DNA from: Microlunatus elymi
GTDB lineage: Bacteria > Actinomycetota > Actinomycetes > Propionibacteriales > Propionibacteriaceae
Direction of reading: 5' to 3'
DNA: 64,000 nucleotides
Assembly (NCBI RefSeq): GCF_007362775.1
Contig: NZ_CP041692.1
Coordinates: 2,232,001-2,296,000 of the forward strand
Made by a program: the position numbers and the translations under genes. Of this stretch, positions 25,960 to 36,100 are shown piece by piece. Position 1 is the first letter of the stretch. Every line of letters starts with the position of its first letter. The notes beneath the pieces were generated by a model. The model did no database searches. It worked only from the letters and a program-made list of their open reading frames with translations, and had not been told where the DNA came from.

Positions 25960-26017
25960 AAACGTGCACCTTCGTTGACTTGATCCCGAGCTCGGGACTC
26001 CGTCGTGGAGAGCTGCG

Positions 26018-26090
26018 CTCCCCGGACTGGACTCGAACCAGTAACCCTGCGGTTAACAGCCGCATGCTCTGCCAATTGAGCTACCGAGGA
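26018..26090 (-). tRNA. tRNA-Asn (anticodon GTT)
   Basis: 73 bases on the minus strand beginning TCCTCGGTAGCTCAATTGG. Acceptor TCCTCGG pairs with CCGGGGA; anticodon loop CTGTTAA gives GTT; T-loop GGTTCGAGTCC. CCA not encoded. Probably cotranscribed with tRNA-Glu. Confidence 0.95.
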
Positions 26091-26170
26091 TCGTGCCGTT
26101 CAGGCGCGGAAAGGAACATTAGCAGGACTCCCGGCCGATGCGAAATCCGGTCCGAGCGACCTGATCGAGG

Positions 26171-26824
26171 CTACCCGTCGGGGTCGTACGCGGCCCGTAG
26201 ACCGGTTGCCGCCTCGGCTGCCAGCTCGCTGATTCCCGGGGTGTCCCAGCCGACTCCGGCGGGCAGCGAAACCCGCCATTCGATCGCGGCCGCGGTGGCC
26301 GACAGGTCGCGTCGGCCGGAGATGATCACGCCGCGCCGGCGGTCGGTCTTCCGGGTGATCGGCTCGATCATCCGCGGCCGGATCTGGCTGCCGTCCAGCT
26401 CCAGCGGGATGAAACGCTGGATCGCGATCGAGGCGGAGACCCGATCGCGGAACACCACCGGCAGCCGGCCGGGCTCGAGCAGGCTCAGCGCCCCGTCCTC
26501 GGTGGCCGACCAGCTCGGGTCGGGCCGGCTGCCGGCCGGCGACTCGAGGTAGGCCTTCCAGCGCAGCGTGTTGCTGTCCGCGTCGAAGCTGCCGCGCTCG
26601 ATCCGATGCCAGGCGACGTGCCGCCAGTCGAGTTGATCATCGTCGCCGGCCGCGATCGACAACAGCCCGGTGGAGGCGATGGCGTACTGCCGGTCGGTGC
26701 CGAGCTGCCAGGCCAGTACGGATCCGGGGTTGCGTCCGACGGCCTCCACCGCGGACTGCCAGGACCCGTACACGGCACGCTTCAGCCCGCGCCGGACACC
26801 GGTCCGGAACTTCTCTGCGGCCAT
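26171..26824 (-). CDS. Conserved hypothetical protein
   Basis: 217 residues, soluble, no signal peptide. Contains WQLGTDRQYAIASTGLLSI, WRHVAWHRIERGSFD and FIPLELDGSQIRPRMIEPITRKTDRRRGVIISGRRD. No catalytic motif that I recognise. Codon pattern is typical of neighbours, so it is a real gene. It ends 80 bases from the tRNA-Asn gene and follows otsA on the same strand (40-base gap). Start ATG 26824. Confidence 0.75.
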   Translation of the reverse strand: MAAEKFRTGVRRGLKRAVYGSWQSAVEAVGRNPGSVLAWQLGTDRQYAIASTGLLSIAAGDDDQLDWRHVAWHRIERGSFDADSNTLRWKAYLESPAGSRPDPSWSATEDGALSLLEPGRLPVVFRDRVSASIAIQRFIPLELDGSQIRPRMIEPITRKTDRRRGVIISGRRDLSATAAAIEWRVSLPAGVGWDTPGISELAAEAATGLRAAYDPDG

Positions 26825-26864
26825 GATCAACGTTCCTGCGCACCGGTCATGATCAACGTCTCGA

Positions 26865-28331
26865 TCATCGCGACCGGGTGCAGGAGCCGAGATCGTCCAG
26901 GAAGTTCGTGGCCCAGCGATCGATGTCGTGCTCGAACACCTGCCGGCGCAGGATCCGCATCCGCCGGGCCTTGTTCCGGGGAGCGTCGGTGGCGGCTTCC
27001 AGCATCCGTTCCTTCATCTGGTTGATGTCGTACGGGTTGATCATGTACGCCTGCCGCAGCTCTCGAGCGGCGCCGGCGAACTCGCTCAGCACCAGTGCGC
27101 CGTCATCTGCTTGCCGGCAAGCGATGTACTCCTTGGCGACCAGGTTCATCCCGTCCCGCAACGGCGTCACCACCATCACGTCCGCGGCCCGATACAGTGC
27201 GGCCATCTCGTCGCGCGGGTAGAAGGAGTGCATGTAGTTGATCGGCGGCCGGCCGAGCTGTCCGAGCTCGCCGTTGAGCCGGCCGACCAGCCGCTCGATG
27301 TCGTCCCGCAGCCGCTTGTACTCCTCGACGCGTTCCCGCGAGGGGTTCGCGACCTGGACGAAAACCGCGTCCTCGGCGTCCAGCAGGCCGTCGCTGATCA
27401 ACTCGCCGAACGCGCGCAGCCGTTGGTAGATGCCTTTGGTGTAGTCGAGTCGATCCACACCCAGGAACAGGTATTTCGGGTCGCCCAGCTCGTGCCGGAT
27501 CTCCTCGGCCCGCTTGGCGGTCTCCGGCAGCCGGGCGTTGTCGTAGAACTCCTGGGTCTGGATCGAGATCGGATACGCCCGGGCCAGCACCCGGCGACCG
27601 TCCGGCAACTCGATGCTGCCGCGTTGGGTCGGATAGTGCGCCAGTTGGCGGACCAGCCGGGTGAAGTTCTGTGCGCCGCCGTTGATCTGGAAACCGACCA
27701 GATCGGCCCCGAGCAGACCTTCCAGGATCTCTCGGCGCCACGGCAACTGCTGGAAAAGTTCAGTGGGTGGGAAGGGAATGTGCAGGAAGAAGCCGATCTT
27801 GAGATCGGGTCTGCGCTCCCGCAACATCTGGGGTACAAGCTGGAGTTGATAGTCCTGGATCCACACCACCGCGCCGTCGTCGGCGATCTCGGCGGCGCGA
27901 TCGGCGAATCGCCGATTCACCTTGAGGTAGCTGTCCCACCACTCACGGTGGAACTCGGGGTGGGCGACCACGTCGTGGTAGAGCGGCCACAGGGTGCCGT
28001 TGGAGAAGCCCTCGTAGTAGTCCCGTACCTCGACCCCGCTGAGCGGCACCGGGATGATCTCCATGCCGTCGTGGGTGAACGGCTCCAGATCCTCGTCCGG
28101 GGCACCGACCCAGCCGACCCAGGCGCCGGCCCGCGACTTCAGCACCGGCTCGAGTGCGGTGACCAGCCCGCCCGGCGACGTACGCCAGTCGGAGTTGCCG
28201 TCCTCGTCGATGTCTCGGTCCACCGGTAATCGATTGGCCACCACCACGAACGAGGCGGGGGACAGGCCACCGTTCGGGGTCCCCGATCTGTCGGACGGTT
28301 CGGATCGCTCGCTGCTAGCGGCGGCGGTCAT
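26865..28331 (-). CDS. otsA: Alpha,alpha-trehalose-phosphate synthase (GT20)
   Basis: 488 residues. GT20 landmarks: VVVANRLPVDRD, SPGGLVTALEPVL, WIQDYQLQLVPQMLR, FFLHIPFPPTELF, GVDRLDYTKGI and TPLRDGMNLVAKEYIA. It transfers glucose from a nucleotide sugar to glucose-6-phosphate, giving trehalose-6-phosphate. ATG 28331 has GGAGGC upstream; 15 further in-frame codons are not needed. It is divergent from otsB, the next enzyme in the pathway. Confidence 0.97.
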   Translation of the reverse strand: MTAAASSERSEPSDRSGTPNGGLSPASFVVVANRLPVDRDIDEDGNSDWRTSPGGLVTALEPVLKSRAGAWVGWVGAPDEDLEPFTHDGMEIIPVPLSGVEVRDYYEGFSNGTLWPLYHDVVAHPEFHREWWDSYLKVNRRFADRAAEIADDGAVVWIQDYQLQLVPQMLRERRPDLKIGFFLHIPFPPTELFQQLPWRREILEGLLGADLVGFQINGGAQNFTRLVRQLAHYPTQRGSIELPDGRRVLARAYPISIQTQEFYDNARLPETAKRAEEIRHELGDPKYLFLGVDRLDYTKGIYQRLRAFGELISDGLLDAEDAVFVQVANPSRERVEEYKRLRDDIERLVGRLNGELGQLGRPPINYMHSFYPRDEMAALYRAADVMVVTPLRDGMNLVAKEYIACRQADDGALVLSEFAGAARELRQAYMINPYDINQMKERMLEAATDAPRNKARRMRILRRQVFEHDIDRWATNFLDDLGSCTRSR

Positions 28332-28456
28332 CTCGTGCCTCCCCAGTTGTCTGCTTTTCGACCCTACATTGGGCATTTCCTGCGGCCGGTCCCAGGTTCT
28401 TCTGCTGCCGGCGACCGGTTACTTACCCACAGGAACGGCCCGGCAGACTAGGGGCC

Positions 28457-29320
28457 GTGAGTGAGCAGCATGAGGGAGAAGTTCTGGCCGTCCCGAAGGT
28501 CCGTACCGATCCGGGCCGGGAGGCGATCAAGGCGATCCTGGCGGATCCCGAAGGCACCGTGATCGGACTGGATTTCGACGGCACCATCGCGCCGATCGTG
28601 CCCGATCCGGAACGCGCCCATGTCGATCCGGCCGCGGTCGCGGCGCTGTCCAGGCTGGGTGCCCTGGTCAAGGCCGTCGTGGTGATCACCGGGCGGCCGG
28701 TGCGGACCGCGGTCCGATTGGGCGGCTTTCGTGATCATGACGGACTGCGGCAGATGACCGTGCTCGGCCAGTACGGAGTGGAGCGCTGGGACGCGGCCGA
28801 CGATCGGTTCAGCGGGCAGCCCGAGCCGCCCGAGATCGCCGAGGTGGAGGCCGCGTTGCCCGACCTGTTGGCTCAGCTCGGGCTCAGCGGGGCGCGGACC
28901 GAACACAAGGGCCGCGCGATCGGCGTGCACACCCGCGAACTGCCGGACCCGGGCGGTGCCTTCACCGAGCTGCTGCCGGCGTTGAGCGAACTGGCGACCG
29001 CGCACGGCCTGCGGCTGGAACCGGGCAAGTACGTGCTGGAGATCCGTGCGGCCGGCAGTGACAAGGGCGACGCCCTGCGCGACTTCGCGTCCGAGGTCAA
29101 GGCTCGGCAGATCATCTTCATCGGAGATGATCTTGGTGATCTGCCGGCCTTCGACGCCGTACGGGATCTGCGGGATCAGGGCACGCCGGGCTTGTTGATC
29201 TGCTCCGCCTCCGACGAGCAGGACGCGTTGGCCGATCATGCCGACCTGATCGCGACCGGCCCGTCCGGGGTGGCTGCCTGGCTGACCGAGCTGGCCGATG
29301 CCCTTGATCAACAAGGTTGA
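28457..29320 (+). CDS. otsB: Trehalose-6-phosphate phosphatase
   Basis: 287 residues, HAD superfamily. Motif I is GLDFDGTIAP (Asp39, Asp41), motif II VVITGRPV, later Lys in EHKGRAIGVH, and motif IV FIGDDLGDLPAFD. It dephosphorylates trehalose-6-phosphate to trehalose and completes the OtsAB osmoprotectant pathway with the divergent otsA. GTG 28457 follows an AGACTA-type -10 region. Confidence 0.95.
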   Translation: MSEQHEGEVLAVPKVRTDPGREAIKAILADPEGTVIGLDFDGTIAPIVPDPERAHVDPAAVAALSRLGALVKAVVVITGRPVRTAVRLGGFRDHDGLRQMTVLGQYGVERWDAADDRFSGQPEPPEIAEVEAALPDLLAQLGLSGARTEHKGRAIGVHTRELPDPGGAFTELLPALSELATAHGLRLEPGKYVLEIRAAGSDKGDALRDFASEVKARQIIFIGDDLGDLPAFDAVRDLRDQGTPGLLICSASDEQDALADHADLIATGPSGVAAWLTELADALDQQG

Positions 29321-29348
29321 TCCGGTTTGATCAACGACGCCGGTCGGA

Positions 29349-30563
29349 TCAGCGGTTGATCACCCAGGCGCCGGGTTCGTCGTCGAGGCGGCCGCGGGCC
29401 GGCACCGACGTCTCGCCGTCCACCGGATAGCCGCACCGCCGCAAGGCCTCGGCGCCGCTCAGCTCACCGCCGCCGCTGTATCGACTGAGCAGCAGCCGGC
29501 CACCGGGTGCGACCACCTGGTCCAGCAGATGCTTGATCAACTCCGGGTAGCGGTGCGGACGGATCACGTCGATGATCATCGCCACCACATCGAACCGCAG
29601 ACCGTCCGGGTGACGCCAGGTCAGCGCATCACCGACCCAGATCCGATCGGCCCACTGCGGCAGCCGCTGCCGCGCCCGGTCGACCAACGCCGGCGAGTGA
29701 TCGATTCCGTACGGCTCCATCCGATGCCCGCGCTCCGCGGACCAGGCGACCACACTCTCCATCAGCAGCCCGTTCGCGCAGCCGATGTCGAGGAAACTTC
29801 CGTCGCTCTCGATCGCATCACAGAGCTGCTCGCGGGCCGCACGCCACTCCTGCGGCGTACCACCGAAGCCTGATCCACCCTCGGCGGTCTCGGCCCGCAG
29901 GTAGGACGGGTCCAGCAGCCGGCGCAGATCCTCGACCGCCTGCTCGTCGGTCAGTTCGCGGCGTGCCCGATCGGCCAGCTCGACCGACGCCGCCAGCGTG
30001 CCGTCGCCTTGGCTCCGCAGGAGTTCGGTCGCCTCGGACGACGGCCCGGTCCACCACCGCGCGTCTTCGCGATGAGGTCGGTTGCCGTAGTAGCGAGCTC
30101 CGTCGACCCAGAGCAGGAGGTGCCGGCCGTCGGTGGAGACACCGGCCACATGGGTGCCTTGTCGCCGGAATCCCGCGTCCTGCAACGGAATTCTCAATGC
30201 GCTGTCCAAGATCGGATCCTCGCCCGGCTCGACGGCACCAGTCGGGATCCGGAAGCCGTCGAGTGTGTCGACCATGATCAACTCGCCGTCGGGCAAGAAG
30301 CAGCAGACGGTCAGCCGTTGGACCCGGCGCAGCTCGAGGTCGCGATAGCTCGCCGGCCGCAGTCGATCAAGATCACGAACCAGGCGCGGCCAGGATCGAA
30401 AGCCGTGTTCGCGCGCCACGACGCGTTGTGCAGCGGCCAGTTGAGCCGTCTGCGGATCGGTGTCGAGCCGCCGGGCGGCGTCGAGATCGCCGGCTCGGGC
30501 GTTGTTCAACAGCCGTTTGGCGTCGCGCCGCAGTTGATCAAGAGTGGGTCGGGTGTCGGACAT
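29349..30563 (-). CDS. Three-part fusion: helical domain, degenerate Nudix-like domain and SAM methyltransferase
   Basis: 404 residues. Residues 1-70 are helical (LRRDAKRLLNNARAGDLDAARRL), as seen before ankyrin-type modules. Residues about 80-175 look like a Nudix fold (VCCFLPDGELIMVDT, IPTGAVEPGED), but the Nudix box ends RIPLQDAGF where REuxEExGu is expected, so hydrolysis is unlikely. Residues about 235-400 are a class I methyltransferase: motif I FLDIGCANG (257-265), GIDHS with Asp288 and GDALTW. Substrate unknown; the Nudix-like part may recognise a nucleotide. Convergent with otsB. Confidence 0.7.
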   Translation of the reverse strand: MSDTRPTLDQLRRDAKRLLNNARAGDLDAARRLDTDPQTAQLAAAQRVVAREHGFRSWPRLVRDLDRLRPASYRDLELRRVQRLTVCCFLPDGELIMVDTLDGFRIPTGAVEPGEDPILDSALRIPLQDAGFRRQGTHVAGVSTDGRHLLLWVDGARYYGNRPHREDARWWTGPSSEATELLRSQGDGTLAASVELADRARRELTDEQAVEDLRRLLDPSYLRAETAEGGSGFGGTPQEWRAAREQLCDAIESDGSFLDIGCANGLLMESVVAWSAERGHRMEPYGIDHSPALVDRARQRLPQWADRIWVGDALTWRHPDGLRFDVVAMIIDVIRPHRYPELIKHLLDQVVAPGGRLLLSRYSGGGELSGAEALRRCGYPVDGETSVPARGRLDDEPGAWVINR

Positions 30564-30717
30564 GATCTCCTCCGTCGATGCCCGGTGTCCGCATCACGGG
30601 CAGGAAGTGATCTGTTGTCGACCGAGAGACTGCTGCTGAGGTGGACTGACATCCTTCCCGCGGACCGGTGGCGCCCTCGACGCACCGGTCCGACTCTACC
30701 GGACAGTTCGGTACGAC

Positions 30718-31770
30718 TCAGTTGGGTCGCTTCGGACCGTGCAACACCTGATCGGCGGCGTTGAAACGCTCGCGCGAGGCGGCGCGCTGGTGCCAATGCG
30801 GATAGATGATGTCGGGAGCACTGGCCACGTCCAGGGCGTCGATCTCGTCGGCGGACAGGACAAGATCAGCAGCACCGAGGTTGTCGACCAACTGCTCCTC
30901 GCGGCGGGCGCCGATCACCAGCGTGGTGACACCGGTCTTGGCCATCAGATAGGCGAGCGCGGTCTGCGCCGGCGAGGCGCCGTGACCGTCGGCGACCTTG
31001 ATCAACAGGTCGACGGTGTCCCAGAGCTTCTCCGGGTTGCGGACCGGCGGCTCGCTCCAGTCGGTGATCTGCCGGCCCTCGGACGGTTGCTGATCACGGC
31101 GGTACTTGCCGGTGAGCAGGCCGCCGGCCAGCGGGGCCCAGGCCATCACGCCGAGACCTTGATCAACAGAGACCGGGATCAACTCGTACTCGGCGTCCCG
31201 GGCCTCGAGCGAGTAGTAGATCTGGTTGCTGACGAAGCGCTGCCAGTTGTGGGCGTCCGAGGTGGCCAGCGCCTTCATCACCTGCCAGCCGGCGAAGTTG
31301 GAGACGCCGAGGTAGCGCACCTTGCCGGACTCGACCAGCACGTTGAGCGTCTGGAGGTATTCCTCCGTCGGCGTCAGCCCGTCCCACTCGTGGACGTGGT
31401 AGATGTCGACGTGGTCGGTGCCCAGCCGGGACAGGCTGCTTTCGATCTGCTCCAGGATGTGCTGCCGCGACAGTCCTTGATCATTGGGCCCGTCGGCCAT
31501 CGGGAAACGTACCTTGGTGGAGATCAGCACCTGATCCCGGCGACCCTTGATCGCCTTGCCCACAAGGGTTTCCGACGCGCCGAGGCTGTACATGTTGGCG
31601 GTGTCGATCAGATTGACGCCGGCATCCAGGGCAATGTCGACCTGTCGTCGTACGCCGGCCTCGTCGACGTGCCCCAGCATCGAAGCCGTCGCCTCCGTAC
31701 CGAAGGTCATGGTGCCCAGCGTCAAGGTCGAGACCCGCAGTCCGGACCGTCCGAGTTGTCGGTATTCCAT
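30718..31770 (-). CDS. Aldo/keto reductase
   Basis: 350 residues, (beta/alpha)8. NADPH-dependent AKR signature: MEYRQLGRSGLRVSTLTLGTMTFG, catalytic Asp/Tyr in LIDTANMYS, Lys in LISTKVRFP and His in IYHVHEWDG; the C-terminal IGARREEQLVDNL binds the cofactor. Physiological carbonyl substrate unknown. ATG 31770 has GGAGGA six bases upstream. Confidence 0.93.
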   Translation of the reverse strand: MEYRQLGRSGLRVSTLTLGTMTFGTEATASMLGHVDEAGVRRQVDIALDAGVNLIDTANMYSLGASETLVGKAIKGRRDQVLISTKVRFPMADGPNDQGLSRQHILEQIESSLSRLGTDHVDIYHVHEWDGLTPTEEYLQTLNVLVESGKVRYLGVSNFAGWQVMKALATSDAHNWQRFVSNQIYYSLEARDAEYELIPVSVDQGLGVMAWAPLAGGLLTGKYRRDQQPSEGRQITDWSEPPVRNPEKLWDTVDLLIKVADGHGASPAQTALAYLMAKTGVTTLVIGARREEQLVDNLGAADLVLSADEIDALDVASAPDIIYPHWHQRAASRERFNAADQVLHGPKRPN

Positions 31771-31869
31771 CAAGATCCTCCGTTGTGATCATTGCGGTTC
31801 GCTGGATGCCAACCTAGGACACCGTGACTCAGGGGACACGACGACCTGCGCTGATCGGTGCTCAGACCG

Positions 31870-31953
31870 TCGCGAACAGAATCGCCCGCTGATGGATCGG
31901 GATCGCGGAAATCCGGGGGTTTCGAGGAAATCAGCGGGCGATCGTGTTCGCGA
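31870..31953. repeat. 84-base extragenic palindrome near tRNA-Met
   Basis: Arms 31870-31893 and 31930-31953 (outer core TCGCGAACA, inner ATCGCCCGCTGAT) match at 22 of 24 positions as reverse complements. Inner sequence CGGAAATCC/GGGTTTCG extends the stem. It ends about 50 bases before the tRNA promoter. Confidence 0.7.
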
Positions 31954-32005
31954 GCCCTCCGCGACCTCGGCCGCGGCCAGGTGTCGGGTTCGTGGCGTCG
32001 GCCAT

Positions 32006-32011
32006 TAGACT
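32006..32011 (+). promoter_or_regulatory. -10 box of the tRNA-Met promoter
   Basis: TAGACT 20 bases before the mature tRNA 5' end. Confidence 0.5.
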
Positions 32012-32030
32012 CGGCCGGTCCAGGCACGTC

Positions 32031-32104
32031 GGGGCGGTAGCTCAGCCGGTCAGAGCAGGGGACTCATAATCCCTGGGTCGTGGGTTCGAGCCCCACCCGC
32101 CCCA
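32031..32104 (+). tRNA. tRNA-Met (anticodon CAT)
   Basis: 74 bases beginning GGGGCGGTAGCTCAGCCGG. Acceptor GGGGCGG pairs with CCGCCCC; anticodon loop CTCATAA; T-loop GGTTCGAGCCC. The first acceptor base is paired, so it is an elongator tRNA-Met rather than initiator; a lysidine-modified tRNA-Ile2 cannot be excluded from sequence alone. CCA not encoded. Confidence 0.93.
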
Positions 32105-32174
32105 CATATCGCTGCGCGCACCACGCCGCTGCGGATGCCGGCGATCATGCTTCAGACCCGCGGACGAGCACGCG

Positions 32175-32354
32175 TTAGGTGCCTAGTCCCATCATCAGCG
32201 TGATCATCGGGGTGAGTTGGCGTAGCAGATCGGGAGCGAGGTCGCCGACGTGCTGGCGCAGGCCAGTCCGTTTGAGTGCAGTGATGTTGTCAACTTGTAG
32301 CCACCACGTTTTGTGCAGGCCATTGGCCGAGCCGAAAGTTACATGCAACTTGGA
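32175..32354 (-). pseudogene. MazF toxin remnant (C-terminal half only)
   Basis: The last 59 codons (SKLHVTFGSANGLHKTWWLQVD ... LRQLTPMITLMMGLG) align with the C-terminal part of the intact toxin at 25255. The RGDIW opening is missing, and no antitoxin is adjacent. The upstream codons in this frame show no similarity, so the gene is 5'-truncated and presumably inactive. It lies 70 bases from a tRNA gene. Confidence 0.7.
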
Positions 32355-32404
32355 AGCGGTCGGGTTGAACGCTGTCGGGATCCGGCCGAGCCCGTCGGAC
32401 CCGG

Positions 32405-32985
32405 TCACACCAGTGGATAGACGAGTTCGCCGTCCTGATCGGTGACTGGCTCGGCGCCCCAGCGGCCGAGTTCGTGCCGGCGCGGCGGATCGTCGCCGAA
32501 CAGGTGCCAGACGGTCCAACCTCGCGCTGTGAGGGTGTTGGCGATCAGCAAGCGGTGGCAGCGCCAGGGCATCGGCTCACCGCACAACAGCACGTACGGC
32601 GGTCGGTGGCGAGTTCGGTCAGCCGATCGATTCCGTTCCGATAGTCGTCGGTCAGCGTGTAGTCGGCGTAGTTCTTGAAGCTGGGCTGCTGCCATCCGGC
32701 ATTGCGTACGGGATCAACCTCCGGCTGACGCCGCCGTCGGCCGCCGAGCTCCGGCAGATGGACGTAATCGATGCCCGCGTCCGGCAGCCACCGGCGCATT
32801 TCGTCCTGGCCGAACTGCGGATTGCGCCGTGAAGCCGGATGAGCTCGTACGTCGGCGAGCAGTTCGATGTCGTGCCGACGCAAGGGCGCCAGAAACACCT
32901 CCTGGGCGCAGGTCCAGTGCCCGATCGTCCAGATCTCACCCGGCGGGACGTGCGGCGTTGATTCGGTGGATTTCGGCGCTGACAT
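32405..32985 (-). pseudogene. DUF488-family protein, frameshifted
   Basis: The N-terminal part (EIWTIGHWTCAQEVFLAPLRRHDIELLADVRAHPASRRNPQF) reads in one frame from ATG 32985. The C-terminal part with the DUF488 motif LCGEPMPWRCHRLLIA continues in another frame to the stop at 32405. The switch falls near 32597, where RLTELATDRRT should run into YVLLCGEPMPW. It is either a decayed gene or a sequencing indel. Function of DUF488 proteins is unknown. Confidence 0.8.
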
Positions 32986-33175
32986 CCGGGCCGAGCCTAC
33001 GGGCCGATCCGCCGACGTCGGTAACGATTGGGCGCTCAATCTGCGGTCGACAGGGTTCCACCCTGTCTGTGTTCGACGCTAAGGTCCCGTTCAGTGTCGT
33101 CGAAGCTGCGGCGGCACACCGAGGGGATACCGGCGGACAACTGTGCCGGGCGTCCCGCGAGAGTCGAGGTGGACG

Positions 33176-36100
33176 TTGAGCTGGAGCGTCGGGCATAGGA
33201 GAAGACATCGGCTACGCGGTGTGCTCGCGCTGGCCCTCTCCTTCTTCCTGATGGTCGGGCTGACACTCGCAGGCGGTTTCGTCCGGCCGACATCGGCCCA
33301 GGCCGCCACCAACACCACGTGCAACTTCGCCGATCCGGGCACCGGCACCTACGCCTCGACGCTGTGCTGGTTCGACCTGGGCGGTTACAACCAGGCCCAG
33401 GCCGCCAGCGGGCAGGACATGTCGGTCAGCATCCCGGGCGGCTACACGATGAACTTCAGGCTCACGTCCGTTGACGGCGGAGCAAATCTGTACGCGACCA
33501 AATTTCCAACGTATCCGGACGCATTTCTTGGCAACAACGGCTTCTACAGCGGGGTAGCGGGAAATCCCGCCCTTTACCAGCGCACGAACGGCCGCACCTC
33601 GACCATCACGCTGAACAACTTCTCGCTGACCAACTCCGCCGGCCAGCCCGTCAACGGCTACGCCCTGGTCGGCGCCGACGCCGAGTCCACCGACTCGAGC
33701 GAGTCGATCACCTGGCAGTCTTCCGATCCGATCACCTCGCTGGTCGCAAACGAGCGCGACAACGGTCTCGGCAACGCCTGCGGCGGCGGTTTCACCGGCA
33801 TTGGGTCGACCACGGTGAAATGCACCGGCAGCGGGTCGAGCCAGAAGACCGGCACTGCGATCGTGGCGTCGCAGCAGCCCACGAGGTTCTCCCAGACCAT
33901 GGTCGGCGGCGGCCTCCAGGCAGTCGCCTTCGGCGTACTCGTCTCCAGCGTCCAGCTGAACAAGAAGCTCGTAAACCGCTTCGACAACGACTCCTTCGAC
34001 ATCAGCATCACTCGTGGCGAGGAGACGATCGCCGGCGACAGCACCGGGGGCACGGGCACCACGGCCAGCACCGGTCAGCGGACCATCGTGGTCGGCGCGA
34101 ACGGCACCGACCTGACGCTGGCCGAGGCGGCGAACCCCGGAAATCTCGATCTCTACGACGTCGACTGGTCCTGCACCAGAAACGGTCAGGAGGACTCTGC
34201 CCTGCCGACCGGGGACGTGGGCACCAGTGCCGGCGTGCACCTCGATGTCGGCGACGCCGTCGACTGCACGATCACCAACACCGGTCATGCGCGAAGTATC
34301 AGCCTGCTCAAGCGGGCCGGCACTCCGGTCGACGTCAACGACAACGGCATCACGGACGCCGGCGACACCATCGACTACACATTCGTGGTCACCAACACCG
34401 GTGACACCGACATCGCAGGTGTCACCGTCGATGACAACAAGGTCGGCTCGGTCACCTGCCCGCCGGGCACCCTGCAACCCGGCGATCGGGTCACCTGCAC
34501 GCTCGACACTCCGTACACGATCACCGACGCGGACCAGGACGCCGGGCAGGTGCACAACACCGCGACCGCCACGGGCACCGTGCCGGGCACCAACACCGAC
34601 GTCACCTCCAACGACTCGGAGACGAACACCCCGGTCGTCGTTCCGGACCCGGACTTGACGCTGGTGAAGTCGTTGGATCCGGACACCGCCTTCCGGGCCG
34701 GCGAGCAGGTCACGTACACCTTCACCGCGACCAACACCGGCAACGTGCCGCTCAGCGGCGTGGACATCACCGACACCGAGTTCAGCGGCAGCGGTCAGAT
34801 GTCCGCGCTGGACTGCGGAACTGATCGTGATCTTGACCCGGGCGACCAGTTGACCTGCACGGCGACGTACGAGTTGACCCAGGACGACATCGACGCAGGC
34901 CAGGTGACCAACACCGCAGTAGCCAACGGCTCCGCTCCGGATGGTACGGAGGTGAGTGACACCGACGATGCCCGTATCCCGGTGCAGCCGGATCCGAGCC
35001 TCCTACTGCTCAAGACCGTTGATCCTCACCGGGTCGACGGGCCGGGGGCGACGGTGACCTACACCTTCCGGGTGCTGAACACCGGCAATGTCACGCTGAA
35101 CGACCCGACCATCGACGAGACGAACTTCACCGGTTCCGGCCCGGTGCCGAAGGCCGATTGTCCGACCGGTCCGTTCGCCCCCGGCAAGTTGATCACCTGC
35201 AGAGTGACCTACACCATCACCGATGCGGATGCCGATCAGCACGAGGTGGTCAACGCCGCCACCGCGACCGCCACCACGTCCGGTGGCGAGGACGTCACCT
35301 CCAACACCTCTCGGGCGATCGTGGTGATTCCTCCGCGGCCGGAGATCACGATCGACAAGACGGCCGATCCGACCACCGTCGATCAGGCCGGCGACACCGT
35401 CGAGTACAGCTTCGTGGTCACCAACACCGGCAACGTCACCCTGCACGACGTGACCGTCAACGACGTCACCTTCAGCGGCACCGGCAACCTGGGGACCATC
35501 AACTGTCCCGACGACAGCCTGGCTGCCGGCGACACGACGACCTGCACCGCGACCTATCAGGTGACCCAGGACGACATCGACGCCGGCGAGATCACCAACA
35601 GCGCCAGCGCAACCGGGACGCCGCCGGGTGAGGATGCTGAGCCGGTCACCTCGCCGCTCGACGACGCCCGGGTGACGGCGGACCGGAATCCGGCGATCGA
35701 ACTGGACAAGACGGCCTCGCCGAAAACGTACAGCCAGCCCGGCGACATGATCCGCTACACGTTCACCGTTACCAACACCGGCAACGTGTCGCTGTCCAAC
35801 GCCGAGGTCACCGAAACCCAGTTCACCGGCAGCGATGAGGGCCCGGCGGTGTCCTGCCCGGTCGGCGTGTTCGCGCCGGGGGAGTCGGTCGAATGCGTGG
35901 CCGACTACACCGTGACCCAGTCCGACATCGATCGCGGCAGCATCCACAACACCGCGACCGCGACCGCCGATCCGCCGTACGACACCGATCCGCCGACCTC
36001 CGACCCGGACTCCGCGGTCGTCACGGCCGACCGGAACCCCGCGATCACGCTGACCAAGACGGCCGACCCGACCACCGTCGACCGGGCCGGCGACCAGGTC

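Noticed and set aside
32338-32349. The 12-mer shared with the mazE upstream region as a deletion scar
   Set aside because: Sequences beyond the 12-mer do not match the mazE upstream region, and the codons align in frame with MazF (KLHVT with RLQVE), so a simple deletion junction is not supported.
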